This document shows, one piece after another, positions 27,968 to 37,617 of a DNA stretch of 64,000 nt. The DNA is taken from positions 1-64,000 of the forward strand of contig PHDJ01000003.1 of the NCBI GenBank assembly GCA_002842575.1, given 5' to 3'. A model generated the notes under the pieces. That model searched no databases and was not told where the DNA came from. It saw only the letters and a list, made by a program, of their open reading frames with translations. The first letter of the stretch is position 1. The number at the start of each line of letters is the position of its first letter. The stretch is from Bacteroidetes bacterium HGW-Bacteroidetes-2 (lineage in GTDB: Bacteria > Bacteroidota > Bacteroidia > Flavobacteriales > Flavobacteriaceae). The position numbers and the translations under genes were made by a program.

Positions 27968-29857
27968 ATGAAAAAAACAATACTTTATGCAGCGGCACTA
28001 GTTTTCATATATTCCTGCAAATCCGAAAAAAAACAAGACGAAAAAAGAGAAGTTGGCTCCTATACTATTGAACAATTTATGGACAATGAATCTGTATTTG
28101 GTAGTAGTTTTTCTCCAGATAAATCCAAAATTTTAGTAACCAGTAACCGCTCGGGTATTTTTAATATGTACACCATTCCAACATCTGGTGGCGAAATGAT
28201 GCCTATTACAAAATCGGATAGCGCTTCAATTTATGCCATTTCCTTCTTTCCAGAAGACGAACGAATTCTCTTTAGAATGGATGGTAATGGTGATGAAATT
28301 TATAAAATATTTGTAAAAGATGGTGAAAACCTAAAACGACTAACTCCCGAAAAAAATGTAAGAGCCTTATTTTACAGCTGGGCAAAAGACAAAAAAAGTT
28401 TTTATTATGGAAGCAATGAACGAGATTCCAGATATACAGATGTTTATCAAATGGATATAACCTCATTTATTTCTAAACTGATATTTGAAAACAAAGAAGG
28501 CTATGATTATGGAGACATCTCTGATGACGGCAATTATATAGCATTAGGTAAAGCCATAAACACGAATGATTCAGATTTGTTTATTTACAATTTAAAAGAA
28601 AAAATCTTTACAAAAATAAACAAAGAACAAAGCGGAAATGCAGCACAAACATTTTCTAAAGACAATAAATATCTGTATTACACAACAAACCTAGGAAGTG
28701 AATTTTCTTACCTAATGAAATATTCGATAGCAGAAAATACTTCGGAAAAAATAACAGAAAAAAATTGGGATATTTCCGGAATGGGAGTCAGTCATAATGG
28801 AAAATACAAATTTATCAATATCAATGAAGATGCTGCAAACAAGATAGAAGTTACTAAAAATGATACAGGAAATCCTTTAGATTTGCCCAATTTTGAAAAT
28901 GAATTTATAACTGGAATTGATTTTTCAAAGGATGAAACATTAGCCATAATAAATGTAGGTGGTTCCCATACACCCACAAACCTATATGTGTATAACCTAG
29001 AAAGTAAGGAAAGTACCAAACTCACCAATGTTTTAAATACCGAAATAAACCAGAAAGACCTTGTAGCTGCTCAAATTATTCGATATCCTTCATTTGATGC
29101 ATTAGAAATTCCAGCCGTGTATTACAAACCCCTAAATGCTTCCAAAGAAAATCCTGTACCAGCTTTAGTTTGGGTACACGGTGGTCCAGGTGGGCAGTCC
29201 AGACAAAATTTTAATTCCTTTATTCAATATCTCGTAAATCATGGCTATGCCGTTCTTGCCGTCAACAACCGAGGCAGCAGTGGCTATGGAAAAACCTTCT
29301 ATCAATTAGACGACCAAAATCATGGCGAAGGCGATTTACAAGACTGTATAGAAGGAAAAAACTGGTTAGCAAAACAACCAGAAATAATTTCTACCAAAAT
29401 TGGAATTATAGGTGGCTCTTACGGAGGTTATATGACCATGGCAGCACTAACTTTTGCACCTGAAGAATTTGAAGTTGGTGTAAACATTTACGGTGTAACA
29501 AACTGGATACGCACTTTAAAAAGCATACCAAAATGGTGGGAATCGTTTAAAGACGCCTTATATTTAGAAATGGGCAACCCATATACCGAAGATAGCATTC
29601 GATTAAAAAAAATATCTCCATTGTTTCATACCCAAAATGTCACCAAACCATTAATGGTGCTACAAGGCGTTCAAGACCCTAGAGTGCTTCAAATCGAGTC
29701 TGATGAAATTGTAGAAAAAGTAAGAGAAAATGGTGTGCCTGTAGAATATGTATTATTTGAAGACGAAGGACATGGCTTTGTTAAAAAAGAAAATCAAATA
29801 GCCGCCTATGAGAAGACTTTGGCGTTTTTAAATAAATACTTAAAAGAAACTCATTAA
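27968..29857 (+). CDS. S9 family prolyl oligopeptidase-type peptidase, lipoprotein
   Basis: A 629-residue protein. A lipobox (YSC, Cys16) anchors it in the envelope. Residues ~40-360 form a PD40-like propeller (VFGSSFSPDKSKILVTSN). Residues ~370-625 form the alpha/beta hydrolase: nucleophile GGSYGGYMT (Ser), VLQGVQDPRV (Asp) and DEGHGFVKKEN (His) complete the triad. Such peptidases cut short peptides after Pro or Ala. It is a single gene with a TAnnTTTG-poor upstream region. Confidence 0.92.
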   Translation: MKKTILYAAALVFIYSCKSEKKQDEKREVGSYTIEQFMDNESVFGSSFSPDKSKILVTSNRSGIFNMYTIPTSGGEMMPITKSDSASIYAISFFPEDERILFRMDGNGDEIYKIFVKDGENLKRLTPEKNVRALFYSWAKDKKSFYYGSNERDSRYTDVYQMDITSFISKLIFENKEGYDYGDISDDGNYIALGKAINTNDSDLFIYNLKEKIFTKINKEQSGNAAQTFSKDNKYLYYTTNLGSEFSYLMKYSIAENTSEKITEKNWDISGMGVSHNGKYKFININEDAANKIEVTKNDTGNPLDLPNFENEFITGIDFSKDETLAIINVGGSHTPTNLYVYNLESKESTKLTNVLNTEINQKDLVAAQIIRYPSFDALEIPAVYYKPLNASKENPVPALVWVHGGPGGQSRQNFNSFIQYLVNHGYAVLAVNNRGSSGYGKTFYQLDDQNHGEGDLQDCIEGKNWLAKQPEIISTKIGIIGGSYGGYMTMAALTFAPEEFEVGVNIYGVTNWIRTLKSIPKWWESFKDALYLEMGNPYTEDSIRLKKISPLFHTQNVTKPLMVLQGVQDPRVLQIESDEIVEKVRENGVPVEYVLFEDEGHGFVKKENQIAAYEKTLAFLNKYLKETH

Positions 29858-29950
29858 GAAAAACAGGATTACCAAAAAACCATTTTATTGTAAGTCAAAG
29901 AAAATGCTATCGACAAACCCAACAGTTTTAAAAAACTTAAAAACAATTAA

Positions 29951-31165
29951 ATGGATCTTAAAAAAGTTACTTTTACAAATAACAAAGGCGAAGAATTATC
30001 GGGAAGGTTAGAGCTTCCAGATAACCAACATCCCCATAATTTTGTCTTATTTGCACACTGTTTTACCTGCAATAAAAATTTAAGTGCCGTTGTAAATATT
30101 AGCCGAGAATTGGCAGATAAAGGTTTTGGCGTATTGCGTTTTGATTTTACAGGCTTAGGAGAAAGCGCCGGCGATTTTTCAGACACAAATTTTTCTGGTA
30201 ATGTAGAAGACTTAATTACCGCTGCTAATTGGTTAAAGAAAAACCATCAAGCACCTACAATTTTAGTTGGGCATTCTTTGGGTGGTGCCGCTGTTATTTT
30301 TGCTGCTGAAAAAATAGAAAGCATTAAGGCTATAGCTACCATAAGTGCCCCTTCTGATCCAAATCATATAAAAAAATTATTAAAAAGCAGTATTGAGGAA
30401 ATTGAAACCAAAGGTCAAGCTGTAGTAAACTTAAGCGGAAGAGACTTCACTATAAAACAACAATTTTTAAATGATTTAAAAACTAAATCACTACCAGATA
30501 TAGTGAAAAAGTTGCGAAAAGCAATTTTGGTAATGCATTCACCACAAGATTCTCTTGTTGGAATAAATAATGCTGAGGAAATATACAGTGCTGCAAGACA
30601 CCCTAAAAGTTTCATTTCATTAGATGGCGCTGACCACTTACTTACAAAAAAAGAAGATTCAAAATATGTAGGTTTGATGATTAGTAGCTGGGCGAGTAAA
30701 TATTTACAAGTCCCTGAACAAGAAAAAATAGTTTCTAAAACAGCTATTTTGGCTAGCTTAAATTCTAAAGATGGATTTCTGACCAAAATGGCAGTGGGCA
30801 ATCATTTTATGGTAGCTGATGAACCCATTGAATATGGAGGCACAGGTTTTGGCCCCTCACCATATGAATTTTTATCTGCAGGGCTTGCAGCCTGCACCGC
30901 AATGACGATACAGATGTATGCAAAGCAAAAAAAATGGGAAATTGACGAGGTACAAGTTAAAATAAAGTACGACAAACAACATGCCATAGATTGTGAAAAT
31001 TGTGAATATCAAGAAGCAAAAATAGATACTTTCAGCAGAGAAATTCACTTAAAAGGTAGTTTAGACACAAAACAACGAGACCGTATATTAGAAATTGCAG
31101 ATAAATGCCCTGTACATAAAACGCTTCACAATAAAGTTCAAGTACTCACAAAATTAAGAGAGTAA
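29951..31165 (+). CDS. Alpha/beta hydrolase fused to an OsmC peroxiredoxin-like domain
   Basis: A 404-residue fusion. Residues 1-250 form an alpha/beta hydrolase with nucleophile Ser in VGHSLGGAAV and late DGADHLL (His). Residues ~265-400 form an OsmC/YhfA-like domain with its two redox cysteines in AGLAACTAMTIQMYA and IADKCPVHKTL. This bifunctional architecture is well known in Bacteroidota and Proteobacteria, and suggests detoxification of an organic hydroperoxide or thiol ester. Confidence 0.92.
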   Translation: MDLKKVTFTNNKGEELSGRLELPDNQHPHNFVLFAHCFTCNKNLSAVVNISRELADKGFGVLRFDFTGLGESAGDFSDTNFSGNVEDLITAANWLKKNHQAPTILVGHSLGGAAVIFAAEKIESIKAIATISAPSDPNHIKKLLKSSIEEIETKGQAVVNLSGRDFTIKQQFLNDLKTKSLPDIVKKLRKAILVMHSPQDSLVGINNAEEIYSAARHPKSFISLDGADHLLTKKEDSKYVGLMISSWASKYLQVPEQEKIVSKTAILASLNSKDGFLTKMAVGNHFMVADEPIEYGGTGFGPSPYEFLSAGLAACTAMTIQMYAKQKKWEIDEVQVKIKYDKQHAIDCENCEYQEAKIDTFSREIHLKGSLDTKQRDRILEIADKCPVHKTLHNKVQVLTKLRE

Positions 31166-31256
31166 AAGCTTTTCATAATTCTATTCTAAATCTTTGGATA
31201 AAACAATAATCCACATTAACTTTATTGTCAATTTAAATCCATTCAAAATTAACATT

Positions 31257-31832
31257 ATGAAAAACTCATTCATTTTACTATTAATGATTATTGCATTTTC
31301 AATTACCAGTTGTAAAGACAATAAAAAGCAAGAACCTAAAGAGGAAGATACTACCCAGAAAGAAATGGTGGCTGCTGAAAAAACAGAAATAAAAGTTGTT
31401 ATGGAGCCAAAAAGTGAAACAAACACAAAAGGCTTAATAACGTTTACCCAAGAAGAAGGAGTCGTAAAAATGATAGGCTCGTTTTCGGGATTACAAGAAG
31501 GCACGCATGCAATACATTTACATGAAAAAGCAGATTGTACTGCTGCAGACGGCACATCATCTGGAGGTCATTGGAATCCTACTTTTGAACAACATGGCAA
31601 ATGGGGCGACACAAGTGGTTATCATAAAGGAGATATAGGAAACTTCAACGCAGACGCACAAGGAAACGGTGAAGTAGCCTTTAAAACAAATGAATGGTGT
31701 ATTGGCTGCGGCGATGAAAAGAAAGACATTTTAGGAAAAGCCATCATTGTGCATGCTGGCACAGACGATTTTGTAACACAACCAACAGGAAATGCTGGAG
31801 GACGCATTAGTTGCGGAGGAATTATTCAATAA
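31257..31832 (+). CDS. Cu/Zn superoxide dismutase, lipoprotein
   Basis: A 191-residue protein with a lipoprotein signal (MKNSFILLLMIIAFSITSC). Metal ligands are visible: HAIHLHEKADC, GGHWNP, HGKWGD, GYHKGDIGN and IVHAGTDDF. The cysteine in the first and the one in GRISCGG form the usual disulfide. I chose ATG 31257 because it gives a clean signal peptide; the longer frame from 31194 does not. It detoxifies superoxide in the periplasm. Confidence 0.93.
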   Translation: MKNSFILLLMIIAFSITSCKDNKKQEPKEEDTTQKEMVAAEKTEIKVVMEPKSETNTKGLITFTQEEGVVKMIGSFSGLQEGTHAIHLHEKADCTAADGTSSGGHWNPTFEQHGKWGDTSGYHKGDIGNFNADAQGNGEVAFKTNEWCIGCGDEKKDILGKAIIVHAGTDDFVTQPTGNAGGRISCGGIIQ

Positions 31833-31850
31833 AATCTTCATAACATTCAC

Positions 31851-31886
31851 AAAAAAAAGACCTGAAATTTTCAGGTCTTTTTTTTG
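31851..31886 (+). terminator. Terminator after the superoxide dismutase gene
   Basis: A long stem AAAAAAAGACCTGAAA/TTTTCAGGTCTTTTTTT, active on either strand. The 370 bp from here to the Fic gene hold no reading frame or motif I recognise. Confidence 0.9.
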
Positions 31887-32255
31887 TGAATTATACGCGT
31901 AAATGTTTCTTTTTAGAGATTCTCAGGTTTTTAGAGAATTTAATGTATGTTTCATTGTACTTGTTGGTTTGTACTAATAACAATTCTTCCACCAAAAACC
32001 CTACCAAAGTGTTTATTTATAACCGTAAATTATAAGTAAAAAAGATGATTTTCATTTTTTTTTACTATGTAAATCGTCAGCAAAAAGTGGACTACTTTAG
32101 ACTATAATTAAGAGAGTGTTTTCAAAATCACTAAATTTGAAATATTTAACAAACACTCCTTAAGGAAAAATCCAAATTAGTTTGAAGACATACGCTCTTT
32201 CAATATCATATTCGACACCCGGCTTGAGAAGGGTGTGGATGGTTAATTTACTTTA

Positions 32256-33353
32256 TTATTTTGCTTTTAAAACTTCTAATAATTTAAAGTTTAAATACAA
32301 TTTCTCTTTTCCTACTTGTTCACTTATCAAGAAACCTTGATTTTCCAGTTCCTTTAAATAATTACCCACTGTTTTTAAGTTGCCTAAACCTGCTTTTTCT
32401 AGTTGATTTCTTTTTGTGTAAGGTAATCGAAACAATTCTTCCATTAAATCTTTTGAATAAATTTTGGGAAGTTGCTGTTGAATTTTTTTTTCCATATTAT
32501 TCATCAATGCTTCGATTTCTGCTATTTGGTTTCTTCCTTTTAATGCGGTTTGTTCTACCATATCTAGCATATACATTATCCAGTCTTGCCAGTTTCCTTC
32601 TTCTGTCACTTTTCGCAAATTTGTATAATACTTGTTTTTATTTTGAATGATGTAATTACTCAAATATAAAGCTGGCAAATCAAGTATTCCTGCCATTTTG
32701 AGATAAAGCAAAAGGATTATTCTGCCTGTACGACCGTTTCCATCAAAAAATGGGTGTATTGCTTCAAATTGATAATGTATGATTGCCATTTTTATCAATG
32801 GATCTATATTATCTTCTGCGTGGATGAACTCTTCAAGGTTTTTAAGTTTATCGCGAATGATATTTTCTCCCTCCGGAGGTGTATAGACCACTGTATTTGT
32901 AATAGGATTTTTTAATTGTGTTCCTGGAGTATTTCTAATACTTGATTTATTTTCTTTGATAATTTGTACTAATGCGACAAATAAATTTGTGCTTAATATT
33001 GGACGTATGTTTATTTGCTCCACACCATACCATAATGCATCTTTATAATGCATTACCTCTTTTGTTGCCGGATTATCATTTTTCTTTTCGGCTATAGAAG
33101 CTTTAAATAATTCATCCTGTGTTATGATTATATTTTCTATTGCAGAACTGGCTTGTGCTTCTTGTAAGTTTATAGTATCAATAAATAATGTTGGATTTGG
33201 CAAATTTGTAATGGCTCCTTTCAATTCAGATAATGCCCTACTCGCTGCAATTGCCTTTTTAAGAATTATAATATTTTCTATTTCTGCTTGTGGTGGTAAT
33301 AAGGGTAAATCGTTATATGGAATTGCAGGATTGAAGTTAACTTTATTATTCAT
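32256..33353 (-). CDS. Fic family protein with N-terminal inhibitory helix
   Basis: A 365-residue Fic protein. The active site HPFFDGNGRTGR fits HxFx(D/E)GNGRxxR, the AMP-transfer motif. An N-terminal helix carries SSAIEN, which fits the (S/T)xxxE(G/N) auto-inhibitory motif of class II Fic proteins, so activity is likely self-regulated. A C-terminal winged-helix-like part (LFRLPYTKRNQLEKAGLGNLKTVGNYLKELENQGFL) is common in this long form. Likely target: an unknown protein that it AMPylates or de-AMPylates. Confidence 0.93.
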   Translation of the reverse strand: MNNKVNFNPAIPYNDLPLLPPQAEIENIIILKKAIAASRALSELKGAITNLPNPTLFIDTINLQEAQASSAIENIIITQDELFKASIAEKKNDNPATKEVMHYKDALWYGVEQINIRPILSTNLFVALVQIIKENKSSIRNTPGTQLKNPITNTVVYTPPEGENIIRDKLKNLEEFIHAEDNIDPLIKMAIIHYQFEAIHPFFDGNGRTGRIILLLYLKMAGILDLPALYLSNYIIQNKNKYYTNLRKVTEEGNWQDWIMYMLDMVEQTALKGRNQIAEIEALMNNMEKKIQQQLPKIYSKDLMEELFRLPYTKRNQLEKAGLGNLKTVGNYLKELENQGFLISEQVGKEKLYLNFKLLEVLKAK

Positions 33354-33489
33354 TGTTAATCAATTTAGACAAGGGCAATTTTTACTTGTGATTCTTTTAC
33401 GAGTGTAAATGTAATGAAAATTTACTCTCGTTTTGTTGTTGAGGGCAAATTTTGCCTATATCGTTATAAAAAAATAGGCTGGATTATGA

Positions 33490-33720
33490 CTAATGGCTTA
33501 TTAATGTACTTTTTGTCAACATTCTAGCTTTTGAAAGTTGAAGGTCATATGGCTCTTCAGATTCAATATCAATTTGGTCTCTAACAAAATTATTATAAAT
33601 GTTTTGATATTCTAGTTCAAGAGATTCTAATTTATATGAATCAACCCCTTTTATTGCTAAAGATTCTACACCTACTCTATAGTATAAGTTTTTACCCGAA
33701 GAATTTATATCAATAAGCCA
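33490..33720 (-). pseudogene. Unrecognised C-terminal gene fragment
   Basis: An open stretch of 76 codons without ATG near its 5' end reads INSSGKNLYYRVGVESLAIK and LESLELEYQNIYNNFVRDQ to a TAG at 33490. It looks protein-like in composition but lacks a start and is preceded by a stop. I do not recognise the family. Confidence 0.3.
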
Positions 33721-33789
33721 TTATAGTTTGCATGATTTCTTTGTATTTTGTTTTCATTTTTAATTTCTTTTTGATGATGTTTTTACACA

Positions 33790-33981
33790 TTAAACTGTGA
33801 AACTGAAAACGTCTCTTTTCATTTGCTCCAGCTGTTTCTCCATTTCCCGAATTTGAGCTGCGCGTTCAAAATGTTTAAGTTTCACAACGGTTTCTTTGAG
33901 TTGAGCGACTGCCTTTAGTGTTTCTTCAATTTTGCTGTTTAGGAGATTTGTATTATTGTTATATTCTTGAAGGATGGACAT
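33790..33981 (-). CDS. Small coiled-coil protein with UVR-like motif
   Basis: A 63-residue helical protein. HFERAAQIREMEKQLEQMKRD resembles the UVR motif of UvrB/UvrC and ClpC adaptors (FExAAxxRDxIxxLE). It stands at the left edge of the accessory block, divergent from the AAA ATPase gene. Function unknown. Confidence 0.6.
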   Translation of the reverse strand: MSILQEYNNNTNLLNSKIEETLKAVAQLKETVVKLKHFERAAQIREMEKQLEQMKRDVFSFTV

Positions 33982-34108
33982 GATTTTACTTTTAATGTTT
34001 GCTCAAAAGTAAGTTGGGGTGCGGACAAGGTGTGTCGTTTTAATTTATTTTCATACCGCCACCTTTTGACGCATTTCGCTTTTAGATTTGCTTAAAAATC
34101 AAGAAATA

Positions 34109-35179
34109 ATGAAAGATACATGGGAAAGACGCAGGCCGTTTAACAACAATTCACAAGTTTATGATGTTTTTTCAGGGGCGAAAAATTATCACAATAATCG
34201 CTTTTATTTTGCCTCTTTTGGGAAGTATCCAAGTATCTTGACTGTTAACGATGTCAAGTCACGGAATCTTAAAAAACAACTGGAAATTGAATTTGCAGGC
34301 ACCATACTGGAACGAGTGGAACTCAAGGAATATGACAAAAAGCGGAAAGAACTATTTAGTGAAGTATTTTATTTCCTGGAAGGAAATCTTATGGTCAATC
34401 TGGAGTATGACAAATTAAACATTCATCACACGGGCAAGGAAACAGCATTGGTTTGTTCCCTAAGGGATTTGGCTTTTCAGCATCTTCAAAAAAAGAAGAA
34501 AAAATCAAGCATCCACTTGATGATAGCTACGCCTCATGGTATTGACACCGAGCAGGTAAAATATAAAAAGCCTAAACTCAATCTGGAGAAACACTATAAT
34601 GATGGTTTTACGGAGGTTCATAATAGCATACTACAGAAGTTATGCCAAAAAAACAGTAATGGTTTGTTTTTGCTGCACGGTAAACCGGGCACGGGTAAAA
34701 GCACCTATATCCGTCATTTGATCTGTCAAATGAAGAAAAAGGTGATTTTTCTGTCTCCTAATATGGCCGGGCAGTTGGACCATATGGAACTCACTCGTTT
34801 TTTAATCAACAACAAGAATACTGTTTTTGTCATTGAAGATGCCGAGCAGTTGATTGCTTCGCGCGAAAACGAACGCAACTCAAGCCTTTCTACCCTGCTC
34901 AACTTAACTGACGGCATTTTGGGGGAATGTTTGTCTATACAGGTCATCGCTACGTTTAATACGCACGTTAAAAATATTGACGAGGCGTTGCTACGTAAGG
35001 GAAGACTACAGCTAATGTATGAGTTTGAAAACCTTACAGTTGAAAAAAGCAATGTGTTACTTCAGGAACTCAATGTTGAACATCGAACTACCGTTCCGAT
35101 TACCCTTGCGGAACTTTACAATTATGAAGCTGTGAACCGCGTTGAGCGTGGAGAGCGGAAGGTGATTGGGTTTCGGTAG
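34109..35179 (+). CDS. AAA family ATPase
   Basis: A 356-residue protein. Residues 1-185 have no recognised domain. Then comes an AAA core: Walker A LHGKPGTGKSTYIRHL, Walker B VFVIEDAEQLI, sensor 1 VIATFNTHVKNID, and an arginine in LLRKGRLQLMYEF. This spacing is like BCS1/proteasome-type AAA proteins. I chose ATG 34109 over TTG 34088. It is followed 260 bp on by a DnaB-like gene, and both may be part of one accessory element. Function unknown. Confidence 0.8.
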   Translation: MKDTWERRRPFNNNSQVYDVFSGAKNYHNNRFYFASFGKYPSILTVNDVKSRNLKKQLEIEFAGTILERVELKEYDKKRKELFSEVFYFLEGNLMVNLEYDKLNIHHTGKETALVCSLRDLAFQHLQKKKKKSSIHLMIATPHGIDTEQVKYKKPKLNLEKHYNDGFTEVHNSILQKLCQKNSNGLFLLHGKPGTGKSTYIRHLICQMKKKVIFLSPNMAGQLDHMELTRFLINNKNTVFVIEDAEQLIASRENERNSSLSTLLNLTDGILGECLSIQVIATFNTHVKNIDEALLRKGRLQLMYEFENLTVEKSNVLLQELNVEHRTTVPITLAELYNYEAVNRVERGERKVIGFR

Positions 35180-35184
35180 TTTTT

Positions 35185-35335
35185 GAGTTTGTGAGTTTGT
35201 GAGTCATTGAGTCATTGAGTGGTGGCCTCTTCGCCTTTGGCTGACCGAGGGGGGGTGGGGGCTGGTTGACGTGGTGGTGAATTTAATACGTCCCCTTCAC
35301 TTTCCCCTCCCTAAAGGGTGGTGAAGGGAACTTAA
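35185..35335. repeat. Repeat-like spacer with short direct repeats
   Basis: GAGTTTGTGAGTTTGTGAGTCATTGAGTCATTGAGTGG-type short repeats are followed by CCCTTCACTTTCCCC/GGGTGGTGAAGGG imperfect inverted bases. Similar C/G-rich text occurs at 47305-47342. No gene is seen. Confidence 0.5.
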
Positions 35336-35439
35336 TTACAGATGTAGAATTGCGCTGTGTAAACCTATTTAAGGATTGTATGAGTGCGGCTCTGGAGAAG
35401 CCAGATATTTAAATTAATTCAATCAAATAATTCACTCTT

Positions 35440-36210
35440 ATGAAAACACTTTCAAAGCCGTTATTCGGTGCAGAACATTTAAACAACTGTTTGGAAAATA
35501 TTGCTGAAGCACGGCTTATTTTTATTGGTGGCCGGCCGGGTAGTATGAAGCTAAATTTTTTGCACAATCTCTTGCAGCGTCATATTGAACATGTGAGGAA
35601 TGTGCCTGTATTTTTAACCGGAACAAGTAAGGACTATCTTATAAAAAAGTGGGAAGCCTTGGGGATGGAAATGGATCAAAATGCTGTCTATTTTAAAAAT
35701 AACAAAGCACCGGTATTTTTTCTTGACGAAATTAACGGTTGGGATTTGGAAAAAGTCTGTAATCAAACAAGAAATTTACATCACCTTTTTAAATTTCCAT
35801 TTGTGATCATAGACAATTTTGAAAACATCAGGAATGACGATTGCTTTATACTTCACGATAAGAAGGAGGATACTTTAGAAAGACTACGATGTTTGTCTCA
35901 AGAACTTCAAATTCCTATTCTGATACTTTCTGAATTAAAACCATCTATTGAAAAGCGCAAGGGGCATAAAAAGCGACCCCGATTAATCGATATTTATACA
36001 GATCGTTTTATATGTATGTTAGATTACATTGTTCTGTTTTATCGCCCGGAATATTTCCAGATAGAAAAATGGGAAGACGGAACCAGTACTGCCAATCAGC
36101 TAGAATTAAATTTTGCTAAAACTCCTACTGGGATAAGTTTTCGCAAGGTTTTACAATTTCATTTTAACGAGCGTAAATCGTTAGTTTTTTCAGAAATTCA
36201 TAGTGAATAG
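35440..36210 (+). CDS. DnaB-like RecA-fold protein with a degenerate Walker A
   Basis: A 256-residue protein that aligns with the C-terminal ATPase domain of the replicative helicase DnaB. FIGGRPGSMKLNF stands where DnaB has GARPSMGKTAF, FVIIDNFENI matches the Walker B region, and LILSELKPSIEKRKGHKKRPRLIDI to DYIVLFYRPEYF matches the DnaB SQLSR...KRP...LSDL...D...LFLYRDEYY block. The P-loop GK is replaced by MK and the following Thr by Leu. The N-terminal primase-binding domain is absent. It could be a non-hydrolysing relative or a KaiC-like signalling protein. Confidence 0.7.
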   Translation: MKTLSKPLFGAEHLNNCLENIAEARLIFIGGRPGSMKLNFLHNLLQRHIEHVRNVPVFLTGTSKDYLIKKWEALGMEMDQNAVYFKNNKAPVFFLDEINGWDLEKVCNQTRNLHHLFKFPFVIIDNFENIRNDDCFILHDKKEDTLERLRCLSQELQIPILILSELKPSIEKRKGHKKRPRLIDIYTDRFICMLDYIVLFYRPEYFQIEKWEDGTSTANQLELNFAKTPTGISFRKVLQFHFNERKSLVFSEIHSE

Positions 36211-36244
36211 AACCCCTCTGCATGACAGAGGGATTTATGAATAA

Positions 36245-36547
36245 TTAATCATTTATGGTATCCTCCATTTCTTCCAGTTCTTCCTCGGTGATGTCGTTCA
36301 GGTTGGCAAGGGAATTCATAACGGTTTCCAATTCGTCAAAAAAGCCTACCAGTTTGTTTAAATTGGTATCTGAAGTGTCTCGAAATTGGTCCATGTCAAA
36401 GTTGTAAGTATCGCCTTCTTTGAAAACGCTGTTGACATCTGCCATTACACCGGTCATCCCGACGTTGATTGTTCTTGTCTGCAGCTCTTCGTGAGTTTCT
36501 AAAAGGAATTTGTAAGTCATTAGAATTTTTTCTCTGTAGGGTTTCAT
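36245..36547 (-). CDS. Hypothetical acidic helical protein
   Basis: A 100-residue protein with an acidic C-terminus (NDITEEELEEMEDTIND). It has no membrane segment or signal and I recognise no family. It lies between the DnaB-like gene and the WYL gene, on the opposite strand, and is divergent from the WYL gene. Confidence 0.6.
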   Translation of the reverse strand: MKPYREKILMTYKFLLETHEELQTRTINVGMTGVMADVNSVFKEGDTYNFDMDQFRDTSDTNLNKLVGFFDELETVMNSLANLNDITEEELEEMEDTIND

Positions 36548-36622
36548 AGTGGTACTTATTAAAGGTTTATAATATATATAATTTAAGCTCTTTGCTTCTT
36601 ATTCGAAGATACGTTCCGATAG

Positions 36623-36637
36623 CGACATATATTGTCG
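36623..36637. promoter_or_regulatory. Inverted-repeat operator candidate in the WYL promoter
   Basis: CGACA-TATAT-TGTCG is a perfect 5-bp inverted repeat between where the -33 and -7 elements of the WYL gene should lie. That position suits a repressor, possibly the WYL protein itself. Confidence 0.45.
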
Positions 36638-36648
36638 TTTATATATTT

Positions 36649-36656
36649 TATCTTTG
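36649..36656 (+). promoter_or_regulatory. -7 box of the WYL gene, which fixes its start
   Basis: TATCTTTG is a perfect TAnnTTTG box. Transcription would begin at about 36662, so the gene starts at ATG 36683 and not at 36632. Confidence 0.55.
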
Positions 36657-36682
36657 AAATGAAAGAATTAAAATACCAACTT

Positions 36683-37585
36683 ATGTCTGTCCATGAAACC
36701 CAACTTCGTCAACTGCTTTTGATTTCCAAATTGAGGATACGTCCACGTAGTTTTGAGGAAATTGAATCTATTCTGGAATTAGAGAGTGAAATCACCGGCT
36801 ACAACCTGGTAGTGTCCCAACGTACTTTCCAAAGGGACATTCAGCAAATAGCCTCGCTCTACAATATTGAAATCAAAAATGACCGCAGCCGGAATGTCTA
36901 TGAAATTGTTTACGATGGATCTGATGCCTACAAGAATCGTATGATGGAGTCATTTGAGATGTTTAATGCCTTGAATCTGTCGAGTTCGATGGAGCAGCAT
37001 ATCATCCCCGAAAAGCGAAAACCTTCGGGAACAGAAAACCTGCACGGTTTGTTGCATGCCATTAAAAACAAGGTGGAAATCCGGTTTACCCATGAAAAGT
37101 ACTGGGAAGGCTTTGAGGAGCCCACATTGCGTATCGTACAACCCCTTGCTATCAAGGAAGCTCGTTACCGTTGGTATTTGATCGCCAAAGACCATAAGGA
37201 CGACCTAATTAAAACTTTTGGCCTGGACCGTATCACTAATCTGGAAATTACCCGAACGCCTTTTACGCCTCCTGAAGGCTACAATCCTGAAGTTGCCTTT
37301 CAATATTGTTTTGGTGTGGTGGGTGATGCTTCCAAACCCGAACGAGTGGTGTTGTCTTTTACTGTCGAACAAGGAAAATATATAGAATCACTACCGCTGC
37401 ATTCCAGCCAAAAAGAACTTATCAATAACGATAAGGAATATCGTATTGAGCTCTATGTACATCCGTCCCATGATTTTGTGATGGAATTGCTATCGTTGGG
37501 CAACCAGGTAAAAGTTTTAGAGCCGGAATCGTTACGTAGTCAAGTTGTGAGAAAGTTGCAGGAGGCGCTGGCTCGTTATAAATAG
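36683..37585 (+). CDS. WYL-domain transcriptional regulator
   Basis: A 300-residue protein. The N-terminal part is a winged helix (LLLISKLRIRPRSFEEIESILE, VSQRTFQRDIQQIASLYNIEI). Residues ~110-220 form the WYL domain (KVEIRFTHEKYWEG, RIVQPLAIKEARYRWYLIAKDH, IKTFGLDRITNLEIT), and a WCX-like C-terminal domain follows. WYL proteins sense nucleic acids or nucleotides and often repress defence or mobile genes. Next to it are an unknown gene and an RHS remnant. Confidence 0.9.
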   Translation: MSVHETQLRQLLLISKLRIRPRSFEEIESILELESEITGYNLVVSQRTFQRDIQQIASLYNIEIKNDRSRNVYEIVYDGSDAYKNRMMESFEMFNALNLSSSMEQHIIPEKRKPSGTENLHGLLHAIKNKVEIRFTHEKYWEGFEEPTLRIVQPLAIKEARYRWYLIAKDHKDDLIKTFGLDRITNLEITRTPFTPPEGYNPEVAFQYCFGVVGDASKPERVVLSFTVEQGKYIESLPLHSSQKELINNDKEYRIELYVHPSHDFVMELLSLGNQVKVLEPESLRSQVVRKLQEALARYK

Positions 37586-37617
37586 ATTGATTTATGTTTA
37601 ATTTAAAAACCATAATT

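Noticed and set aside
32110-32160. GAGTGTTT/AAACACTC inverted repeat before the Fic gene
   Set aside because: Only 8 bp with a loop of about 30, in A+T-rich DNA and without a T tract; likely chance.
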